This document shows positions 53,894 to 62,632 of a stretch of 64,000 nt of DNA, in pieces. The stretch's first letter is position 1. Each line of letters begins with the position of its first letter. The notes under the pieces were generated by a model, which did no database searches, was not told the DNA's origin, and was given only the letters and a program-made list of their open reading frames with translations. Origin of the DNA: UBA1479 sp038109305 (GTDB lineage: Bacteria > Pseudomonadota > Alphaproteobacteria > Rhodospirillales > Casp-alpha2); NCBI GenBank assembly GCA_038109305.1, contig JAYNIR010000005.1:1-64000 (forward strand). The letters run 5' to 3'. Made by a program: the position numbers and the translations under genes.

Positions 53894-55828
53894 TTAGCCC
53901 ACTGCCGCCCGCGCCTGCCGCCGGGCGCTGCCGCGCGCCGAGGTTTCCCGGAGCACCCGGTTCTGTGCTGCTTCCAGGATCAGGCGTAGCAGGTCCGCAT
54001 AGCTCAGGTTCTGGAACGCCGCCATCAGGTTAAACTTGCCGTCCCAGCACCAGCCCGGGTTCGGGTTCACTTCCAGCAGCTTGATGACGCCGTTGCCGTC
54101 GGTGCGAAAATCGAACCGCGCATAGTCCCGGCAGCCGAGCCGCTGGAACAGCACCGCCGACCAGTCGGACAGCATGCGTTCCCGGTCGCTTTCCAGGTCC
54201 GCCTCGCGGTATTTGATGTCGGTCCAATAGGGGGAATCGGGCTGCCATTTGGATTCATAGCCCAACAGCTTCGGCAGGTTCTGCGGCAAGCCCGAATAAT
54301 CGACCTCGAGCACCGGCAGGGTGATGAACCCCATGCCTGGGTTGCCGATCAGCGCCACTGAATATTCCGCGCCGTTCAAAAATTCCTGCACCAGCGCCGC
54401 GCGCCCCGGCAGGGTGCGGCGCAGTTCGTTCAGGTATTCAACCATTTGTTCCGGGCGTTCGACGACGGCGTTTTTGGTGATGCCGATGCTGCTGTCACCC
54501 AGCGCGGGTTTGATCAGCGCCGGAAACACCGACGGCAGAGTCGCGCCCTGGTCGTCGGCGTCGACATAGGTTTCCAGCGGCACGGGAATTTCCCACTGCT
54601 GGGCGACCGCGCGGACGATGGACTTGTCATAGCACAGCCCGAGCGCTGCTGGCCCGGCGCCGGAATAGGGGATGCCGAGGGTTTCCAGCATGGCCGGCAC
54701 GTGCAGTTCCTGGGTCGCGTGGTTGTTGAAGCCCTCGTCGCAGAGGTTCAGGACGAAATCTGGCCGGTGGGCGATCAGGTCGTCGCGCATCTTGGCGTGG
54801 TCGTCCAGGTAGGCGAACTTGTAGCCGGGCAGCCGGCCGAGTGCGTGTTTAAGCTTGCGCACCGTGTCCAGGTCTTCGGGGTTGAACTGGCCGCCCAGCT
54901 TGACCGAGTCGGGCTGACGCGGGTCGCCCAACAGCACGGTGACTTCCGGGTAATGCGGCCCCTTAACGGTGGCGGCCTTTTTCTCGGGCGCGGTGCAGGT
55001 CATCAAAAGCCGGCGGGCCATCATCCCCAGGTCCTTACCTTCGGCGTCGGTCCGATCGGACAGGCCAGTCAGCTCGTCATGAAAAGCGATGTCCCGAAAG
55101 CCCGCTGCTTCCAGCAGTTCGCGCAGCCCGTTAGCGGAATAAAGCCGTTCGGCGTAAAACTGGTCGGCGATAACGCCTTTTTCGGCGTGGATCACCACTT
55201 CGCGGGAAATCAGGCGCTTGCGGTCCGACGCCAGGCTGCGTTCGCGGCAGACCAGCTGATCGCCGTCGATCCATTCCCACGACCGGGGCTCGTAGTGGGA
55301 GCGCATCCAGTCTCCGTCGGTCACGTCCATGACCAGGGTACCCGATGACACCATGACCCGGCGGACGGCGGTCAGCACTGACAGGTCGTCTTCCTCGCGC
55401 TCGAAGTACCCGAACGAGTTGCCCATGATCAGCACCGCGTCAAAGGCGTTGTCCGGCAGGCTGAACTTACGCGCGTCGCCTTCCTTGAAGTGGACTTCGA
55501 GTTTTTGCGCCCGCGCCCGGCGGCGGGCCAGGCGGATCAGATAGCGCGACCGGTCGACCCCGGTAACGTGCTTGAAGCCGCGGCGCGCCAGTTCCAGCGT
55601 ATGCCGTCCCTGGCCGCAGCAAAGATCGAGGATCCGTTTGTCCTTGGATATCTCGGACGCCGTCGTGACGGCGTCGATTTCCTGGCGGGTCGCCTCCACG
55701 TTTTCCGTCACGTCGCCATCGGTCTTCAGATAGATGGCGTTAAAAAGCGAACGCCACCAATCGGCCGGCAGGTGGCGTTCAAGATCACTAATGGGGCCAA
55801 GGGTTCGTTGCGGAGGCTGTACAGCCAT
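53894..55828 (-). CDS. SAM methyltransferase fused to D-Ala-D-Ala-ligase-like ATP-grasp domain
   Basis: 644 residues. Residues about 20-275 are a class I methyltransferase: DLCCGQGRHTLELARRGFKH, EGDARKFSLPDNAFDAVLIMG and GLRELLEAAGF. Residues about 295-640 are an ATP-grasp ligase of D-Ala-D-Ala ligase type: VTVLLGDPRQPDSVKLGGQF, IPYSGAGPAALGLCYDKSIV, FPALIKPALGDSSIGI, VQEFLNGAEYSVALIG, ARFDFRTDGNGVIKLLEVNPNPG with the Mg ligands. Nearest start is MAVQPPQRTLG (55828); the frame is open to 55930. It may methylate an amino acid or peptide and ligate it. CheW precedes it by 55 bases. Confidence 0.82.
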   Translation of the reverse strand: MAVQPPQRTLGPISDLERHLPADWWRSLFNAIYLKTDGDVTENVEATRQEIDAVTTASEISKDKRILDLCCGQGRHTLELARRGFKHVTGVDRSRYLIRLARRRARAQKLEVHFKEGDARKFSLPDNAFDAVLIMGNSFGYFEREEDDLSVLTAVRRVMVSSGTLVMDVTDGDWMRSHYEPRSWEWIDGDQLVCRERSLASDRKRLISREVVIHAEKGVIADQFYAERLYSANGLRELLEAAGFRDIAFHDELTGLSDRTDAEGKDLGMMARRLLMTCTAPEKKAATVKGPHYPEVTVLLGDPRQPDSVKLGGQFNPEDLDTVRKLKHALGRLPGYKFAYLDDHAKMRDDLIAHRPDFVLNLCDEGFNNHATQELHVPAMLETLGIPYSGAGPAALGLCYDKSIVRAVAQQWEIPVPLETYVDADDQGATLPSVFPALIKPALGDSSIGITKNAVVERPEQMVEYLNELRRTLPGRAALVQEFLNGAEYSVALIGNPGMGFITLPVLEVDYSGLPQNLPKLLGYESKWQPDSPYWTDIKYREADLESDRERMLSDWSAVLFQRLGCRDYARFDFRTDGNGVIKLLEVNPNPGWCWDGKFNLMAAFQNLSYADLLRLILEAAQNRVLRETSARGSARRQARAAVG

Positions 55829-55883
55829 TGCGGGGCCTATCATTCCAAAAAGGGAGAACAAAAGTGAAAGTGTGTAGGGTCGT

Positions 55884-56447
55884 CTAGGCGGCTTGTGCGC
55901 TGGCCGCGGCATGGACAGGCAACCTAGCAAAGAGGCGGTTAATCTCTGCGAAAAACGCGCGTTTGTCGAGACAGATCAGCAACTGTTTTTCCAGGCTGTA
56001 AACGTCGGACGCGACCTGCCGCCAAATGGGCTGCACCGTGCCCGGCACTTTGTGGCGCGGGAGGGCGCCCAGGTCGACGACGTCGGCGACCCGGCCGACC
56101 AATAGGCCGTAGGTCGACCCCAAGTCCTGGACGGCAATGCTGCGGTTTTCCGCCTTTTCGGGGCGGGTTCCCCGCTGGTCGATCCGCAGCAGGCAGGCCA
56201 AGTCGATGATCGTCACGACCCGCCCGCGCAGGTTCAGCGCGCCGGCGATTTCCGCGGGGCTCAGGGGCACGGTGAAGATGCGGTCGGCGACGAAAATTTC
56301 GGAAACGTCTGAAACTGGAAGCGCGAAAAGTCCGCCGCTCAGTTCGAGCGTCAGATACAGGTCGGCCGAGCCGGGCACGACGACGTCGCGGGCGCCGGGC
56401 GCCTTTGCCGGCATTTCGCCGGTTACCGCCGGCAGGTTATCTGACAT
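55884..56447 (-). CDS. CheW-domain protein
   Basis: 187 residues. A CheW fold from about residue 27: LYLTLELSGGLFALPVSDVSEIF, VPLSPAEIAGALNLRGRVVTIIDLACLL, YGLLVGRVADVVDL. It would couple receptors to a CheA-like kinase, but no CheA, receptor or other chemotaxis gene lies in the window. Its stop is 55 bases before the best start of the methyltransferase/ATP-grasp gene, so they probably share a transcript. The C-terminal part (KQLLICLDKRAFFAEIN) is normal. Confidence 0.9.
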   Translation of the reverse strand: MSDNLPAVTGEMPAKAPGARDVVVPGSADLYLTLELSGGLFALPVSDVSEIFVADRIFTVPLSPAEIAGALNLRGRVVTIIDLACLLRIDQRGTRPEKAENRSIAVQDLGSTYGLLVGRVADVVDLGALPRHKVPGTVQPIWRQVASDVYSLEKQLLICLDKRAFFAEINRLFARLPVHAAASAQAA

Positions 56448-56602
56448 CGGGAAAACCTCGTCTGATTTTCGATGATTGAAAAAGGCAGGGATGCGGAAGG
56501 CACTCGAAAACGGGAGGAACTTGATCGCCGCTAGATCTACAGTGAAAAGATGCGGCGGGTGTTCCCGTTTCCGATGAAGCCCTCCCAGATGTAATTCGAC
56601 GA

Positions 56603-56875
56603 TCAGTTGGTTTTGATGGAAAGCCTGCCGTCTCTAATGACTGCGATCTGGCTGCCTTCAAACTGCATCGCTTCTCCGCCCAGATTGATGGTGCACTTGG
56701 TGCAAATTTCGATGAAGGATTCGCCGGGCTGTACCCGCATCAGGTCGGAACCCTGATTGTCGGTGACCAGGATCTGGGCTTCGGTCTGGTCTTGGTTGAC
56801 GACGTCCACGGCGTAGGCTGGCGCGGTCACGAGTACGGCGGCCAGGGCCAGGCCGAGGAAGGGGAAAACTTTCAT
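56603..56875 (-). CDS. Small secreted protein with a C-x2-C motif
   Basis: 90 residues. Signal peptide MKVFPFLGLALAAVLVTAPAYA is followed by a short beta-rich domain with NQDQTEAQILVTDNQGSDL, SFIEICTKCTINLGGE and IAVIRDGRLSIKT. The CTKC pair may bind metal or form a disulfide. No family recognised. It lies upstream of the CheW gene on the same strand with a gap of about 155 bases. Start at 56875; a frame to 56917 adds 14 residues without signal character. Confidence 0.65.
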   Translation of the reverse strand: MKVFPFLGLALAAVLVTAPAYAVDVVNQDQTEAQILVTDNQGSDLMRVQPGESFIEICTKCTINLGGEAMQFEGSQIAVIRDGRLSIKTN

Positions 56876-57070
56876 GGATGCCCCCAAAGCGACATCCGGA
56901 ATTGGACGGCGGCACAATCGTGCAGGAATTAACTTTAAACAAGCGAATTAAAACGGATATTGATATGGAAAATATAAAATTGTAGCGTCTCAGGCCCGGT
57001 GTTTTTTGCTCTGTTTGCCGACCGCCGGATTTAGCGCCTGATCGTGCCCTTTCACCCTGGATTTCCGTCC

Positions 57071-57916
57071 TTGGACATCACCCTGATCCGTACCTTCCTG
57101 GTTATTTGCGAGGTCGGTAACTTCGTAAAGGCCTCCGAGCGCTTGTACGTGACCCAGTCGACGGTCAGCACGCGGATACGCCTGCTTGAGGAAACGCTCG
57201 GCCAGTCCGTTTTCATCCGCACCAAGGCCGGCGCGTCGCTGACGCCGGCGGGCCGGCAGTTCAAGCCCTTCGCCGAAAAAATGGTTCAGGTCTGGGAACA
57301 GGCGCGGCACAACGTCGGCCTGCCCGAAGCGTTCAATCAGGTGCTGACCATCGGCGTCGAATTCACCATCTGGGAATACCTGATGGCGGCGTGGATGTCT
57401 TGGGCGAAAACCGGCCTGCCGAGCGTGGCGCTCCGTGCCGACATCGCGGCGGGGGAAGACCTGATGCACCGCCTCGCCGAAGGCTTGATCGATATCGCGG
57501 TCACCACCGCGCCCAGGCACCGGTCGGGCCTGCGCATCGAAAAATTGATGGAAGACGCGCTTATCCTGGTTTCCGCCGACGCAAACACCCGCGGCCCGTG
57601 GGAAGAAGGCTACGTTTTCGTTGAATGGGGCGATGCCTTCCGCGCCTGGCATTCGGAGGCCTTCCCGCATCTGGAAGCCCCGGTGCTGGCGGTCAATTAC
57701 GGGCCCCTAGCGCAGCAGCACATTCTGCTCAACGGCGGCGCCGCGTTTTTGCCGCGCCGCTCGGTCGGCCCCCGTTTGGAAAGCGGGCAGCTTCATATCG
57801 TTTCGGGCGCGCCCGAGTTTTCCCGCCAGATTTACCTGGTCCAGCTGGAAACTGTAGACGGCACCCAGCTCCGCCGCGACGCGGTTGCGGGCCTCCGGAT
57901 TGTCACCAGTCACTGA
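57071..57916 (+). CDS. LysR-family transcriptional regulator
   Basis: About 281 residues. The helix-turn-helix reads LIRTFLVICEVGNFVKASERLYVTQSTVSTRI, followed by the linker helix and an effector domain with LTIGVEFTIWEYL, VALRADIAAGEDLMHRLAEG and GGAAFLPRRSVGPRLESG. The N-terminus is uncertain: TTG 57071 gives the usual LDITLIRTF start, while GTG 57044 adds nine residues. It faces the secreted-protein gene across an AT-rich stretch (56930-56990). Target genes are not evident. Confidence 0.88.
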   Translation: MDITLIRTFLVICEVGNFVKASERLYVTQSTVSTRIRLLEETLGQSVFIRTKAGASLTPAGRQFKPFAEKMVQVWEQARHNVGLPEAFNQVLTIGVEFTIWEYLMAAWMSWAKTGLPSVALRADIAAGEDLMHRLAEGLIDIAVTTAPRHRSGLRIEKLMEDALILVSADANTRGPWEEGYVFVEWGDAFRAWHSEAFPHLEAPVLAVNYGPLAQQHILLNGGAAFLPRRSVGPRLESGQLHIVSGAPEFSRQIYLVQLETVDGTQLRRDAVAGLRIVTSH

Positions 57917-58016
57917 TCCGGTCGCCGGCCCGTCGGCGTAACGCCGGGGAATTCCTTGATTTTTTGTGCTCATCCCGGCATGTTTCGGGACCTGTTGCCG
58001 ATGCCGAGGAGTTTTA

Positions 58017-58235
58017 ATGGCCAAGGAAGACGTACTTGAGTTCACTGGCACGGTTACCGAACTGCTGCCCAACGCCATGTTCCGGGTAAAGTTGGACAAC
58101 GATCACGAGATCCTTGCCCACACCGCCGGGAAAATGCGCAAGCACCGGATCCGGGTGCTCGCAGGTGACCGCGTGAACGTGGAAATGACGCCATATGATC
58201 TGACCAAGGGCCGGATCACTTTTCGCTTTAAATAG
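58017..58235 (+). CDS. infA: Translation initiation factor IF-1
   Basis: 72 residues, S1/OB fold. Marks: MAKEDVLEFTGTVTELLPNAMFRVKL (beginning), NDHEILAHTAGKMRKHRIR and GDRVNVEMTPYDLTKGRITFRFK. It binds the ribosomal A site during initiation. The ATG at 58017 has GAGGAG upstream. It starts the conserved run infA-maf-rng-yacG. Confidence 0.96.
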   Translation: MAKEDVLEFTGTVTELLPNAMFRVKLDNDHEILAHTAGKMRKHRIRVLAGDRVNVEMTPYDLTKGRITFRFK

Positions 58236-58250
58236 TCATTGGCCTGTTCG

Positions 58251-58838
58251 ATGGCCGGCCGCCTTATTCTCGCCTCGGCTTCGCCCCGGCGGCTTGATTT
58301 GTTGGCGCAGGTCCATATCGCGCCCGATGCGGTCGACCCCGCCGACATCGACGAAACGCCTCTTAAGAACGAACTGCCCCGCGATATCGCGCTGCGCCTC
58401 GCCAAGGCCAAGGCGGTGGCCGTCGCCGCCCGTCACCCGGGCGAATACGTGCTGGCCGGCGACACGGTGGTCGCGCTCGGCCGCCGTTCCCTGCCGAAAC
58501 CGGCGGACGCGGCCGAGGCCGCCCGCTGCCTCGCCCTGCTGTCGGGCCGCCGCCATCGGGTTATCGGCGGCGTTGCCATCGCCTGCCCGGACGGCCGGAC
58601 CGTTGTCCGCGCCGTGACCACGGCCGTCCGTTTCAAGCGGCTCGCCGCCGCCGACATCGATAGGTATGTCGCGTCCGAGGAATGGCGGGGCAAGGCCGGC
58701 GGCTACGCCATTCAGGGCCGGGCGGCGCTGTTCGTTTTGGACATCCAGGGCGACTTCAACAATGTGGTCGGCCTGCCGCTGCAAAAAGCGGTCGCCATGC
58801 TCCGGGGCGCCGGGTGGCTGCCGGGCGCGGGGGGCTGA
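58251..58838 (+). CDS. maf: Maf-family nucleotide pyrophosphatase
   Basis: 195 residues. It cleaves noncanonical or canonical nucleoside triphosphates to monophosphates. Marks: LILASASPRRLDLL, DTVVALGRRSLPKPADA, and the C-terminal GKAGGYAIQGRAALFV. The ATG 58251 gives the normal start; an in-frame TTG at 58239 is possible. It lies 15 bases after infA and four bases before rng. Confidence 0.94.
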   Translation: MAGRLILASASPRRLDLLAQVHIAPDAVDPADIDETPLKNELPRDIALRLAKAKAVAVAARHPGEYVLAGDTVVALGRRSLPKPADAAEAARCLALLSGRRHRVIGGVAIACPDGRTVVRAVTTAVRFKRLAAADIDRYVASEEWRGKAGGYAIQGRAALFVLDIQGDFNNVVGLPLQKAVAMLRGAGWLPGAGG

Positions 58839-58842
58839 CGCC

Positions 58843-60207
58843 GTGCGCCCGGATACCATCCTGATCAATGCCCAGCCCGGCGAAACGCGGTTGGCGCTTC
58901 TGGCTGGCGAGCGGGTCATCGAGGTCACGCACTTCCGGCACGGCGACGGCGGGGTCGAAGGGGCGGTGTTCGCGGGCCGTGTGACCAAGATCAACCGCGA
59001 CCTGAATGCGGCCTTTGTCGACATCGGCGGCGACGCGCCCGGTTTTCTCGCGGCGTCCGACGTGCGCCGCTGCGCGGATGAACGGATCAAGTCCGTCGCC
59101 GCAGTATTGGGCGAGGGCGACCGAGTGCTGGTTCAGGCCGACCGGGAAGCCATGGACGGCAAGGGCCCGCGCCTGACCTGCCGGCTGACGCTCCCGGGGC
59201 GGTGTCTGAACCTGCTGACCGGCGGCGGCGGCGTGAAAATTCCGAAGTTCGTGCCCAAGGGCGACAAGGCGCGGCTCGAGGGCCTAAGCGAACTGCTGCC
59301 GGACGGCATGGGCGTGTCGTTCAACCCGGCATCGGGGGGTGCGGACATGGCGGCGCTGAAAAACAAACTGGTCCATCTGGTCGGCGAATTGGACGGTCTT
59401 TACGACGCGTTTGAAGAGGCAAAAAAAGTACCCTGCCTACTGCGCCCGGCGCCGTCGGCGCTCGACCGCGCGCTTGCGCTGTCGTCGCCCAATTGCCGCA
59501 TCGTCACCGACGATCCGGATGCGGCGGTGGGAATGGCGTCGGAACCCTGGCGCGGGCCCGAACCGCTGTTCGACGCCCTGGGCATCGAAGACGTGATTGA
59601 CGCCGCGCTTGCGCCTGCTGTCGCGCTGCCGTCGGGTGGGCGGGTGCTGATCGCAGAGACCCCGGCGCTGACCGCCATTGATGTCGACACCGCTCGCGCC
59701 GCCGAAGGCCAGCCGCGGCGGCTCGCCGCCAAGGCGAATGACGAGGCCGTCGGCGCCATCGCGCGCGAATTGCGGCTTCGCAACATTTCCGGCCAGATCG
59801 TCATCGACTTTCTGGCGATGAAGGGCCGGAAGGAACAGAACGACCTGCTGGCCCGGCTGCGCAACGCGCTGGCGGCGGACCCGGTCGAATGCCACGTCCT
59901 CGGCATGACCGGTCTGGGCCTGGTCGAACTGACGCGGCGGCGGCGGGGCCCGTCCTTGGCAAGTTATCTGGGATCGACGGGCCCATGGCGCCCGTCGCCG
60001 GAAACCGCGGGCCTCGCCGCGCTGCGCCGCGCCGCGGCGCTCCGGGGCGGGCGGATCGTGCTGATCGCGGCGGCGGATGTTGCGGCGGCGCTGCAGGGTC
60101 CGTTAAAAGGGGCGGTGGCCGATGTTCAGGCGCGGCTCGGTGGCGCCTTGACGGTTAAAACGGATGAACGCCTGCACCCCGGCGAGGCGGACGTCAGGAA
60201 AGGATAG
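58843..60207 (+). CDS. rng: Ribonuclease E/G family protein (short, RNase G-like)
   Basis: 454 residues, shorter than RNase E and without a C-terminal scaffold. The N-terminal S1 domain is seen in GAVFAGRVTKINRDLNAAFVDIG. The catalytic part has LTAIDVDTARAAEGQPRR and GQIVIDFLAMKGRKEQND, which hold the two Mg-binding aspartates, and MTGLGLVELTRRR. It processes rRNA ends and mRNA. GTG start at 58843 with a GGGGGG stretch upstream. Operon with maf and yacG. Confidence 0.93.
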   Translation: MRPDTILINAQPGETRLALLAGERVIEVTHFRHGDGGVEGAVFAGRVTKINRDLNAAFVDIGGDAPGFLAASDVRRCADERIKSVAAVLGEGDRVLVQADREAMDGKGPRLTCRLTLPGRCLNLLTGGGGVKIPKFVPKGDKARLEGLSELLPDGMGVSFNPASGGADMAALKNKLVHLVGELDGLYDAFEEAKKVPCLLRPAPSALDRALALSSPNCRIVTDDPDAAVGMASEPWRGPEPLFDALGIEDVIDAALAPAVALPSGGRVLIAETPALTAIDVDTARAAEGQPRRLAAKANDEAVGAIARELRLRNISGQIVIDFLAMKGRKEQNDLLARLRNALAADPVECHVLGMTGLGLVELTRRRRGPSLASYLGSTGPWRPSPETAGLAALRRAAALRGGRIVLIAAADVAAALQGPLKGAVADVQARLGGALTVKTDERLHPGEADVRKG

Positions 60208-60216
60208 CCCGAGGAC

Positions 60217-60438
60217 ATGGCGGACGGCGAAAAGGCAAAAGTCATCCCCCTTAAGGTCAAGCCCTGCCCCGTGTGCGGGCGACCGGAAACGCCCGATTAC
60301 CGCCCATTCTGTTCCAAGCGCTGCGCCGATATCGACCTCGGCAAATGGCTGCAGGGCGATTACCGCATCCCGACCAATGAATTCCCCGAAGAGGGCGAAT
60401 TGCCGGACATCTACCCCGGCGAAAATCCCGAGGATTAA
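60217..60438 (+). CDS. yacG: DNA gyrase inhibitor YacG
   Basis: 73 residues, a zinc protein with four cysteine ligands C17, C20, C32 and C36 (CPVCGRP and PFCSKRCADIDLG). The acidic tail (EEGELPDIYPGENPED) is longer than the core. E. coli YacG binds GyrB and inhibits gyrase. It lies nine bases after rng and closes the infA-maf-rng-yacG run before tRNA-Phe. Confidence 0.94.
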   Translation: MADGEKAKVIPLKVKPCPVCGRPETPDYRPFCSKRCADIDLGKWLQGDYRIPTNEFPEEGELPDIYPGENPED

Positions 60439-60545
60439 CCGTCCTTTGGCGGGGGCTGGGGCGCTAGACAGGTCTGCCGATTTCTTCTATAAGCCACCCC
60501 TTGCCAACAAGCGACGGCCGCATCCGGCCCCGCCGTTTTTCATGG

Positions 60546-60621
60546 GCCCAGGTAGCTCAGTTGGTAGAGCACCGCATTGAAAATGCGGGTGTCGGTGGTT
60601 CAAATCCGCCCCTGGGCACCA
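60546..60621 (+). tRNA. tRNA-Phe (GAA anticodon)
   Basis: Acceptor GCCCAGG (60546-60552) pairs with CCTGGGC (60611-60617). The anticodon stem CCGCA/TGCGG encloses TTGAAAA (anticodon GAA). CCA is encoded (60619-60621). Confidence 0.96.
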
Positions 60622-60656
60622 TTTTCTTACACAAAATCAAATATTTGCGGAACCGG

Positions 60657-61400
60657 CTATTTCTTGCCCGCGGCCTTCATCGCCTGTTCGCGATAGGCGA
60701 TGATGCGCGCTTTGAGGCCGGGGACGGAGGCCGTCCGCGCAATGTCGGCCATGTCGGCGTCGCGCGTGTCCGTCGCGGTGACGCGGAACAGATCGGCGGT
60801 CGCCTGCGCCGTCAACGTGTGCGCTGCCGCCGTTGCCTTGGCGGTCAGGTCGGGCCATGCGTCCTTATCGGCGATGGCGGTGGCGAAGCCGAGGGTCAGC
60901 GCTTCGTCGGCGTCGAATATCAGGCCAGAATTCTGGATGCGCCGGGCCGCGTCCTCGCCGACCCGGACCTTCAACCGCCGGGTGCCCAGCACGATGCCGA
61001 ACCCCAGCCCCGGCATGCGGAAGGTGGTGTACGGCTGGGCGACCCGTTCGCTGCACGCGCAGAACAGGTCGGCGCCGGCGCCGAACACGCGGCCGTGGGC
61101 CAGCGCGATGGTCGGGCAGGGCGCGTGGTAGACCGCCTGCAACAGCGTTTCGATGCGGATCAGCCGGTGCGCCAGATCGCCGTCGGAAACCGCGTCCAGG
61201 TCCGACAGATCGAACCCGGCGCAGAAATGTTTGCCCTCGCCTTCCAGCACTATCAACCGCGTGCCGTCGGCGGACGCGGCCATGACGGCGGCCAACAGCG
61301 CCTCGACCAGATCGGGGCCGAGCGCGTTGGCCTTGTCGGCCCGGTTCAGGAAAATGCGGGTCATGCCACCGGATTGGGTGACTTCGATGGGATGGGTCAT
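60657..61400 (-). CDS. Enoyl-CoA hydratase/isomerase family protein
   Basis: 247 residues, crotonase fold. The oxyanion-hole stretches are KHFCAGFDLSDLDAV and LAHGRVFGAGADLFCACS. At the positions of the two hydratase glutamates there is Ala/Asp (GAGADLF) and RMPGLGFGIVLG, so it may be an isomerase, hydrolase or unusual crotonase rather than a true hydratase. It lies between the tRNA-Phe gene and the Rieske oxygenase and is on the same strand as the latter, with a 127-base gap. Confidence 0.82.
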   Translation of the reverse strand: MTHPIEVTQSGGMTRIFLNRADKANALGPDLVEALLAAVMAASADGTRLIVLEGEGKHFCAGFDLSDLDAVSDGDLAHRLIRIETLLQAVYHAPCPTIALAHGRVFGAGADLFCACSERVAQPYTTFRMPGLGFGIVLGTRRLKVRVGEDAARRIQNSGLIFDADEALTLGFATAIADKDAWPDLTAKATAAAHTLTAQATADLFRVTATDTRDADMADIARTASVPGLKARIIAYREQAMKAAGKK

Positions 61401-61527
61401 GGAAGGGCGGTCGCTCCGATGGGCTGCGCGTGGTTTGGGATGGCAAGCGAGTTTACAAAACGAACGAGGCGGGGGCGAGGCCCGATCGGCCCCGTCCCCG
61501 CCCCGCTAGAGGAGCGTTGATATCCGC

Positions 61528-62622
61528 CTATTCGGCGGCGTTGCGGGCGGCGTCCGATCCCATTTCCTCGCGCAGCATGGAAACGAAGATGTTGCGCGCT
61601 CGGCGCAGCGCCGTGTCCGTGCGGAGGAACAGTTCGGAATAGCCGTCCAAAGGCAGTTCGAACATTTCCTGCTGTTTTTCCAGCGCCCAGCGGTCTTCGG
61701 CGATGACGGACGGGAACATTTCCGCGACGCGCTTGGCGGCACTTTTGGTCGGGTCGCCCTTCGAGCGGTGGGCCGCTTTGCAGTTGATGATGATTCGCCA
61801 CACGTGATTGCGTTCGTCGACCGGTGTGTGGGTGTGCATCAGCACATAGCCGCGTTCCGCGTCGGTGTCGAGCTGCCCCGGAGGCGCTACATGCATTTCA
61901 ACATGGGTGAAGGCCGGGCCGATCAGCGCGTGGGTGTGCAGGCGGTCGACGGTTTCGTAGCCGAACCAGTCGACCAGGAAGGGCGGCTGTTCGTAATTTT
62001 CGGCGCGGCGGATGTTTTTGATGTAAGGATTGCCTTCGATGTCGCCTTCTTCCATTTCCACCGGCAGGCGCGAATTGGCGATGTCGCCGATGTTGCCGTC
62101 GTGCAGCGGATAGAAGTGGGTGATGTCGAGAAGGTTTTCGATCAGCAGCAGCGAATTGGCCGGCACTTCCATCGGCCCGGTCGAAATGCTCTCCCATTCG
62201 TCGTCGGCGACGATCGGCGCCGGCACGGGGCGGCGGTCGTTGCACTTGGCCGGGTCGCCGGGCCACACCCAAACGATGCCGTCCTGTTCGATCAGCGGGA
62301 TCGCCGGCACCTTTGCCTGGGGCGGGATTTCACGGTCTTCCTGGGCCGGGATGCGGACGCATTTACCGGACGTGTTGTAACAGATTCCGTGGTAGGCGCA
62401 CTCAAGCGTGCCGTCTTCCATCAGGCGGCCCTGGGACAGCGGAAACCGCTTGTGGGCGCAGCGGTCGTCAAGCGCCGCCATCTTGCCGTCCTTGCCCCGC
62501 CAGATGACCATGCGGCGGTTGCAGATCTTGTGGCTGGTGAGCTTGCCCTTCTCAAATTCGTCGGACAGGCCCGCCACGTACCAGCAGTTTTTGACGTAGC
62601 TATACGGATTGATCTGGTTCAT
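61528..62622 (-). CDS. Rieske-type aromatic/steroid oxygenase alpha subunit (VanA-like)
   Basis: 364 residues. The Rieske [2Fe-2S] ligands are C55-x-H57 (RCAHKRFPLSQG) and C75-x2-H78 (ECAYHGICYN). The mononuclear iron site is in ENLLDITHFYPLHDGNIG (Asp-x2-His-x4-His). Length and layout match VanA-type monooxygenase/demethylase enzymes. Electrons would come from the VanB-like reductase encoded directly upstream (10-base gap). The substrate could be a methoxylated aromatic acid but is not fixed by the sequence. Confidence 0.9.
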   Translation of the reverse strand: MNQINPYSYVKNCWYVAGLSDEFEKGKLTSHKICNRRMVIWRGKDGKMAALDDRCAHKRFPLSQGRLMEDGTLECAYHGICYNTSGKCVRIPAQEDREIPPQAKVPAIPLIEQDGIVWVWPGDPAKCNDRRPVPAPIVADDEWESISTGPMEVPANSLLLIENLLDITHFYPLHDGNIGDIANSRLPVEMEEGDIEGNPYIKNIRRAENYEQPPFLVDWFGYETVDRLHTHALIGPAFTHVEMHVAPPGQLDTDAERGYVLMHTHTPVDERNHVWRIIINCKAAHRSKGDPTKSAAKRVAEMFPSVIAEDRWALEKQQEMFELPLDGYSELFLRTDTALRRARNIFVSMLREEMGSDAARNAAE

Positions 62623-62632
62623 CTCACTCTCC

